A stretch of 64,000 bases of DNA from Achatina immaculata (taxonomy: Eukaryota; Mollusca; Gastropoda; Stylommatophora; Achatinidae): the NCBI GenBank assembly GCA_009760885.1, contig CM019721.1, forward strand, positions 17,842,196 through 17,906,195, in the 5' to 3' direction. Position numbers and translations under genes: made by a program. The notes under the pieces are model-generated. The model was given only the letters and a program-made list of their open reading frames with translations, did not search any database and had not been told where the DNA came from. Shown in pieces: positions 13,501 to 22,500 of the stretch (its first letter is position 1; each line of letters starts with the position of its first letter).

Positions 13501-16500
13501 AGCAGGTTTATTACTTAACAATTACAAAGTTGTGACGTTTCGAGTGGGCCTTAGTCAAACAAAAACATGGACGAAGAAATAGAGAGAGGAGATAAAGTAT
13601 AGATTCACATGAATGCTATATTAAAAAAAAAATTATTAATAATGAATAGAGCACTTAGCTATAACTGTACGATGTGGCTTGTCCGACACTGTGTGTCAGA
13701 AACGGGCATGGTAGGGTGTAGACTGTTTAAATGCAGACCTGTGATGTGTGGTCAGTGGGTTGTAACTGAAGTTGGTGGGTGGGGAAACTGTGGAGGGGAG
13801 AGAGAGTGGTACAATGTTAACCTAGCCAGAAGAAGGTGAAATAGATGATTATAGTTAGGGTAGAGGGGTTGTAATGTGATGCTGTGAGGAGATTCTGAAC
13901 TATGTGTAACAAGTGAGAAGGGAGTGGAGCTTAGTGGAGTGGGATTATAATTGTTGAAGAGGAGAATGTTAGGTGTAAGCTGAATAGCGAGTTTAACCCA
14001 TGTGGTTCCAACGTCCCATAATCCTGAATGTAGCAGTTCTCAAGCGCTAGGCAGCTTGTCATCTGCGTGACATTGTTTGATGGCTGTTACCAGAAAATCA
14101 GATTTGCCTCTGTGCTTGCGGCCATTGAAATGATTTGGGACTGGTTTTGAAGCATGTTGGGCGATGTCGTACAGATGTTTTTGCATGCAGTCCCCTAATC
14201 TGAGGCCAGTCTCACCAATATATGTTATCCTGCACCTTTTGCAAATAATGACATATATCACATTACGGGACTCGCATGTGAATCCCTCATGAAGAATGAG
14301 GATAGTTTTGGGAAAGGTGATCATTTTCATTCCCAGACTACAGGGCAGGTAATGCAGCGGGGGCAGTTACATTTTCTGGTATCAACATATGTAAGGCTCT
14401 GCTTCAAGTGGCTGTGGACGAGGATGTCCTTAAGGTTTGGCTCAAGTTTGTATGCCAACAGGGGTGGATCAGAGAAAATGCTGCAAGTAATATAGCATTC
14501 ATGTGAATCTGTACTTTATTTCCTCTCTCTATTTCTTTGTCCTGTATGTTTTTGTATGATTAAGGCTCACGCCGAAACGTCACAACTTTGTAGTCGTTAT
14601 GTAATAAAGCTGCTCCTACTTTTTTTCCTAGTTTATACACTCAGAATATACAGGGAGTTTAGATCACTACAAAGTAGCAGAAGACATAGGGAGATGAGAT
14701 CACTACAAAGTAGTAGAAGACACAAAAGTGAAGATCACTTTAAAGCAGTAGAAGATATGGAATGAACATAAAACACTAAAGTAGAAGTTTCATCTGAAAG
14801 AAGTGGACTTCTGGCAAGCAACTGTGATATCACAACAGTGACTGCATTAACCAGCAATTACTCATTTAAAAAAAAAAGAGAAAAACCAAAACTTCTGGAG
14901 GCCATAGGTTACCGTAACTAGTTTATAGTAAAAAAAAAAAAAAAACCTAGTAAAAGACAAGTCAAACTGGCTGAAGAATAATCAGGCCAGCAGATGATGA
15001 CGTTCAATTTTGCAAGTAAGAGAATCACTGTTTTGACTGTGGTTCACCATGTGAACATTTTATCAAGACTAAATCTTGCCATAAATAAAATTTAAAAAAA
15101 AGGTTCACATGAACATTCATTGATGTTTGTAAAATGTGTTTATTTTTACATTAAAAAAAAAAGTATAACATACTGAATAATGTATTGAGAAAACCCATAA
15201 TATGTAATGTCAGAAGGCATAATGTTCATCATCATCATCGCCTTTCACTCCCTTGACAGCACAGGCCATGGATAAAGGCTCTCCAGTTATCCCTGTTCTT
15301 GGAATTATTCTCTGCTTCCTTCCATGTGTATCCCTTGTCTCTGAGCACTGTCATAATTTCTCTTCTCCAAGTAAGTCTAGGTCTTCCTCGTTTTCTATTT
15401 CCTTGAGGATTCCATGTCAGTGCCTGTCTTGCTATGCTGGTGTCAGGTTTCCTCAGTGTGTGGCCAATCCACCTCCATTTCCTAGACATTTATCCGTCTA
15501 AAAAAAAATATGGTCATCAAAGAATATCAAAACAAGAACCAAACTTAGGCTTTTAAATACAAACGTAATGAATGTCCTGCTATATGGTTCGGAGACAAGG
15601 TATAGTGTTACCAGTCTCAAAAAATCCTGATGCAATCACTGATTACAATCTTGTCAAGGTACGGATCAACATATTCTACTAGTGGTGGAGATCAGAAGCT
15701 GCTTCTTAAATCCACACTATGAATTATAGCACATGCTCAGCAGGTCTTCACTGTTAACATCTCTTTCAAGAGTTAAACATGCAGGACTGGGGATAACACA
15801 TCTTTCTGAGGGTTCAGCATGCAGTACAGTGAGATACAACACCTTTCCAAAAATTCAGTGTGAAGAACAGGAAGATGCAGGAACAAAAAAACACAACTTT
15901 TATGATAAAACTGATGCAGCCACTTCTTCTTCTTCTTCTGCGTTCACGGTTGTTGGTCACATCATATTCTGATTGCATGTCGACATGGCAAAGCCTGCAG
16001 TCCTCTCCAGATACAGCCACTGAATGTAATAATATTACCCAAGTCCACTGACAACAGAATTTCACTTTGTGACATACCAGTTTTCCTGTTACACTGGTCA
16101 GCTGTCCATCTGCCAGAACAAAACACTGTGGTAAGGACAGGCCGAGGTTGCTGAGGGGATCTCTGAACTTGATAAAACGAAAAAGTCTTTGACCCATGAC
16201 CTTCTCATGGACACCAATAAGAAACTGGAAGGATTCATTCACTGAAATAATCTGTGAAGGAAAAAAACAAAAGCCTTAAAAAGTCAATGAAAACACAAAA
16301 AAGAAAACAGAAAAGCGTATAAAAAATGTTTCTAAAATGGAGCATCATTTTAATGATCTTGTTCATACATGTGAACTAACATATTTGTCAATGTCATTTT
16401 AAAATTAATGACAGTAACATTTGCAAGTGGTGTCTGGGTGTCACAATTTTCAGCCATACTGGCATTGAAGGATTTGAATGAAACAGCTTTTTTAAGAAGG

Positions 16501-19500
16501 TGCGAGATAGCAAAGTTGATTACTGTACTCTACTTCTGTAGCATGATGCTTGCTTATCCTACCAGAGTCAGTCAGTTAGTCATTTGCATGTCCGTTGTGG
16601 AACTTTGCCTCCCTAACAGCACTCCTGTAGGCCTCTTGGTTGTAAGCAAAATGCCCTGCTGCTGATGCATCCATTTGCAGATCATTAACAATGTCTTGCA
16701 GCCATCTTCGCCTTGGTCTTCCTCTCTTTCTCTTTCCCATTATGTACCCTTCCAAGATAGTCTTCTCTAGATTATCATGACATTTAATGTGTCCAAAATA
16801 TTTAAGTTTTCTCTCTTTAATCCTCTTTACTAGCCAGCCTTCTTCAATATTAAGGTCTTGTAGCATGGATATATTTGTTCTTTTTTGTGTCCATGATATC
16901 TGAAGAACTCTTCCGTAGCATTTACATTCAAAGGAGTCCGTGATTAAATCTTGTCATTTTTCTTACTCTCACATCTAAAGTGCATTGTCTACAATTTTTT
17001 GAAGTCTAACCATACAGCACTGTACTTTATCACTTTACCATGCAAAAAGCCTCGCTGTTTACTATTTGAAAAAAATTAATTTTCAAGTGAAAGCTAGAAC
17101 CAGAAACCTGGACAATAAATAGAAAATATAGAGACCCCAGAAAGATGGAGATACTGAGAAATGGTATGCTTCATGGAAAAACAACATTCCAAGCAACTGA
17201 AAAGAAAAATAATAAAGTAAAACACTAGAGTGAAACAGCTAAAGTAATTTGGATACACGAAAGGCTTAATAATATGCAATGAGAACTATTTTGGAAGGAA
17301 AGTATCAGAACAAAAGAAAAAGAAATTGATGCTGGTCTGGAATAGTGTGGCAACACCGATGTAATGAAGACAACTTGTCCAGCTCAAAAGTTAACAGTGC
17401 TCCAGAGAAATCCCAGAAACGTTGCTAAACAGCCATGTGATGGACACCTGAGGGAAAAAGAAACAGAAGCCGACCAAAAGCTACCTGGCAGAAAACTCTA
17501 GAAGCAGAAATGATTGATTGATTGATTGATCTTTATTTCAAAAGGGTTAAGAATTGGGCACGCAGGCCCGTCTGACATTCTGCCCTTTAATGAGTAGCAT
17601 GGAGCACAGCTGGGGCACAATACAAAGGCTGGCTGCAGACTGTGGGACTTGAATTTGTTGCTGACCTACAAGATGTCACAGGGCAAGCTGGGTGATGATT
17701 GCTTAGCCAATGGCCAACCAAAGGACATGGATGGATGGATGGAATGGTTATGATAAGACATAGAAACAACTGAAGATATGATCTCCCCTGTTGAGATGAC
17801 ACAAGTTGAGGAAGGGAGAGTATCAGAAAATAGTTTTGTTTACAGAGTCAAGATACAGCTGTCTTATAATCTGAACACTGAAAACAGATTACATAATTCT
17901 TTTTTTTTTTTTTTACAAAATCATTACATGAATGAGGGGATGACTATAGTGACAAAATCATTACATGAATGAGGGGATGACTATAGTAACAAAATCATTC
18001 TTGTCATTAGCAAAATCAACAAGGTTTTCTTGTGAAGAAACACAAACAATACATTTACTGACACTAAAAAACTTCATGTTTTATTAAAAGCTTTTTCTCT
18101 GTTGAAAACTTCACTGAGAAACAGATTCTGTCTTGCATTAAGGTAAATTTTTTAAAAAAAAAAGCAATCACATGATTTTGTTAGTTCTTATTCACATTTT
18201 CTTTTTGTTGTAGAAAAGATTTCACAGCAAGAAACAAAAATTTAAAACTTGCCAGTTGTCAGTTTATGAAGGTACTAAACAAAACTTAGTAAGAAAAAAT
18301 GTACCATTTATGAAGGAATCGAAAAGAAGTAATTCTCCACAGTCAGATCTGGTAGGCAGAAATGTACATTTATAATGGGGTCAGAGTTGTTAGGAAGAAA
18401 TGTACATTTATAATGGGGTCAGAGTTGTTAGGAAGATATGTACATTTATAATGGGGTCAAGGTTGGTATGTAGAAATGTACATTTATAATAGGGTCAGAG
18501 CTGGTAAGCAGAAATGTACATTTATAATGGGGTCAGAGTTGTTAGGCAGAAATGTACATTTATAATTGGGTCAGGGTTTGTATGTAGAAATGTACATTTA
18601 TAATAGGGTCAGAGCTGGTAGGCAGAAATGTACATTTATAATGGGATCAGAGCTGGTAGGCAGAAATGTACATTTATAATGGGATCAGAGTTGTTAGGCA
18701 GAAATGTACATTTATAATTGGGTCAGGGTTTGTATGTAGAAATGTACATTTATAATAGGGTCAGAGCTGGTAGGCAGAAATGTACATTTATAATGGGATC
18801 AGAGCTGGTAAGCAGAAATGTACATTTATAATGGGATCAGAGTTGTTAGGCAGAAATGTACATTTATAATTGGGTCAGGGTTTGTATGTAGAAATGTACA
18901 TTTATAATAAGGTCAGTGTTGGTAAGTAGAAATGTACATTTATAATGGGATCAGTGTTGGTAAGGCAGAAACGTACATTTATAATGGGGTCAGTGTTGGT
19001 AGGCAGAAATGTACATTTATAATGGGGTTAGAGCTGGTAAGTAGAAATGTACATTTATAATGGGGTCAGAGCTGGTAAGTAGAAATGTACATTTATAATG
19101 GGGTCAGAGCTGGTAAGTAGAAATGTACATTTATAACGGGGTCAGAGCTGGTAACAGAAACATACATTTATAATGGGGTCTGAGCTGAACAGTAGAAAAA
19201 TACAGGGGTCATAGCTGAATAGTTGGTGTACTGAATCCGCAGCCCTGGTACTAGATATAATTTCATCTCATTACACATTAACTATAAAGTTTACTTGGAG
19301 CAGAACAGTCTATTCAGCTAATGGTTTCATGATTATTATTAATTATGTATGCACCATGAATATTTACTGGTGTCTGAGCAAAAGTGATTTTTCACAACTG
19401 AGAGAATGAACAATATGCAGTCATTGCTCTGATCAGCATTTAGCAAACTTATTTAAAAAAAAAAAAAAAAATTAATCAAAATGCTTGGCTGTCCTTAAAA

Positions 19501-22500
19501 TTCAGATTCTTCTGAACTTCCATTTTAAGGAAAGAAATACGAATACTCTAAAAACATCAGCTCGGATGTCCTTGAAGAATCCAGTAACTGGGATAACTGA
19601 GGTATTGACATTGTCATACAACCTGATCTGGACTGGCAAAAGCGGTGACACAAGTTAAACCTCTTCGTGACTGGAGGTTTAATGATCTACGTGTGAACCA
19701 CAAATTCAATCTGTTTTTTTTTTTTTTGCATCTGACGTCGTGATAAAGATCTTGAAACGCCAGACGGTGGAACAACGAGTGGGCTGCAGACTTCGTTCAA
19801 TTCTCCGAGAAGACTTTACAAAAAGGCTTCTCAGAAGGGTCCACCACCATGAGGAACATGTCAGTCCCTATCCCACTGACCAGGTTAAAATAAGGTAACG
19901 GTTAAAAAAATCCTCGTTTCCATGCAATTAAGGCATACCGGGGATATGGTGTTAGGCCACGAAAGTGTGATGTGGTCAGTATCACACTTGGCCTCATTTA
20001 CCTTCCCAGATTTCTCTGGTACTCATTTTTAGAGGCTGGGTGGACCCTGGGGCCATTTTTTGTGTGTACCAAAAAAAAAAAAAAAATCCCACTGCTGGGA
20101 CTTGAATCTGGTACCACCGGATTAGTAAATTGAGCGCCTAACCACTCAGCTAACCTGGTTAAAGTAAGGCAACAACCTATTCCCATAACCATCAGAAAGA
20201 GGTAGGAAATGCTTCCAGCAGCTCTGCATTGCTAGCTTTAATAGCTGTCCCACTCCTCCAGTGTCGGAAAGAGTTTTCATGTTGTTGCTATCAAAATTCA
20301 TTATTTCTTTAACTATTTTTCGAAATAGTCTCAAAAAGAGCACGGAAGAACATACCTTCCCGCTTCTACCAGGGTCCACAATACAAAGTGAGCTAGTGAC
20401 GCAGTTGAAAAGAACTTCTTTGATACTTGGAATCCGGCCAATGTCATCTGAAGCATCGAGAAGTGACCACAGATTCTCCAAATGACCAGTCCCATTTAAA
20501 TCTGCCGAGGGTTTCGTTTTCACGGGAGATTCTTCAGCTTCACTCTCATTATCATCGTCAGTTTCTTCAAATTTCTGATTCTTGTAAAAACCAGGGGGAG
20601 ATGATCCAAAAACAGATCGTCTGTTACGTGGTGCAAGTTCTTCTGGTCTTTCAGGGGATATCTGTCGCAAATCTGGGTCAAAGAGACAATCAAAACAATT
20701 AAATTGAAGAAAGTATTGCACAGATGCAGAGAAACATCAGAATGGAGTCTGAGCAGTGAAGCAAGAAATCTGAGATACAAATTTAGTTATATAATTACAT
20801 AATTACTAACACCTTCCAAAACAATATTTTTGCAGCACAATTATGTTATGGTGGTAATATTATAGTGGTAAGCAGTATTATTATAGTGGTAAGTGGTATT
20901 ATTATAGTGGTAAGCAGTACATTACATATCTCTTTCTTCTTCTTTGATCAGACATTGACCTGTACATTTTTGAAGTAACAACTGTTCTGCTGAAGCTGGT
21001 GTATATCCCCATACAGCTTCTCTTGAAGGTGTTGGCCACTATTGGTTTTCTCTGCATCTTGTATGTTGGGCACTCCTGCTTAAATGTGTTCTCCTGTCAT
21101 CCTACAGATGCCACATTCACACGCCTGTTGGGAGTGTCTCGAGTCTGTTGTGATGAGTGCGGAGCTGAAAAATGGTCACTTGCTCTTCTCTGCTGAGCTG
21201 GAAGTAAGCATCATGTTTCTGATGGCCATGGTGTTCTATAGCCCATTTGTTCTTAAGTGTTTATGCACACTATTATGTGTAAATTTATATAACTGATCAA
21301 CTGTCACATTAACCTTTTACTGCCCTAGCATCTCTATTTTCTTTTATCGTACATAGAAACTCTGGGGGAAAAAAAGGCAAAAAGAGAGTGGTAATGAGGA
21401 GATCAACATGTGGAAGAATGTTTGAACAAAACAGTTAAAATTGATTCTTTACACATCATAACAGTTGGGTGTGTCTATAACAACATAACTTTCTTGTACA
21501 GTTAGCAATGAAAAAAAAAACTCACCTGTGACGTGCCTATGATTAGCCATGAAGGAAAACCTACCTTAACATGCCTACGATTAGCTATGGAGGAAAACCT
21601 ACCTGTGACGTGCCTACGGTTAGCCGTGGAGGAAAACTTACCTTAAAATGCCTACGGTTAGCCATGGAGGAAAACTTACCTGTGATGTGCCTACAGCTAG
21701 CTATGGAGGAAAACTTACCTGTCATGTGCCTACGTTTAGCTATGGAGGAAAACTTACCTGTGACGTGCCTACCAACGCTAGCAACAGTATGATCCTCCCT
21801 TACTGCTGTGATTGCGTGCTGCGACTTGGTCATCTTTGGAAATGATTGGTTTGCGTCATAAGATTTGTTCATCGTTATTGATCTGCATGTCTTGTTATGC
21901 CCATGTAGGGTTATGCCTGCTGGAAGGGTCTGGTTCAGGCTGGTTATGTCATATATGACAGCATTTTCTTTACTTATGATGTCCAGTGAATCATTAAATT
22001 TGCCATCTTTTGGCTGTTCCTCTAGTTTGCTACTGTTTTCTATAAATGTTAAGTTTTCATTATTTCTTGCCTTAGCTGATTTCACAACCATATCTGAACT
22101 ATCAGTTCTGATAAACAAATCTGACTGCGGCCTTGGATTTTCAGTGACCAGATCAAGGGAAGCTGACAGACATTGTTCTCTTGAATCTAATTTTGGCTCA
22201 GCTTCTACTTCAGTTAGTATGCTTTTCCTTGTTTTCGGGTTGTCGGCGGGGCTGTAGCTCTCAACTATTGCTGGGGCTCCCCACTGAAGATGGCACCTTT
22301 GCGGTATTAACTTGACAGAGGTCATGGTACTACAGGGCATGGAAGGGTCATCTGAAGTATCTGAACTCAATAACTGTATTAATCCGCTGCTCTTTATTGG
22401 CGTTGGCTTAACTAAGCTATGCTCTAATTCCGTTGGAAGTGAGCACCGGGGCAGAAAGGTTTCTGGAGAACTGTTGCTGCAAGAATGAAACATCTGATGA

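Noticed and set aside
15814..16242. Whole 142-codon minus frame as one exon
   Set aside because: Only 16251-16078 is exonic by the gtatgt donor and PAS match; the rest is intron plus a LINE terminus.
20146..20355. Continuation of the coding exon 2 frame to 20146
   Set aside because: Follows a clear AAG|gtatgt donor, and the PAS fold continues correctly only if it is removed; the far end enters a SINE.
21571..21845. Plus-strand frames of 65-73 codons (GGKLTCDVPT-type repeats)
   Set aside because: Antisense shadows of the 38/39-bp array.
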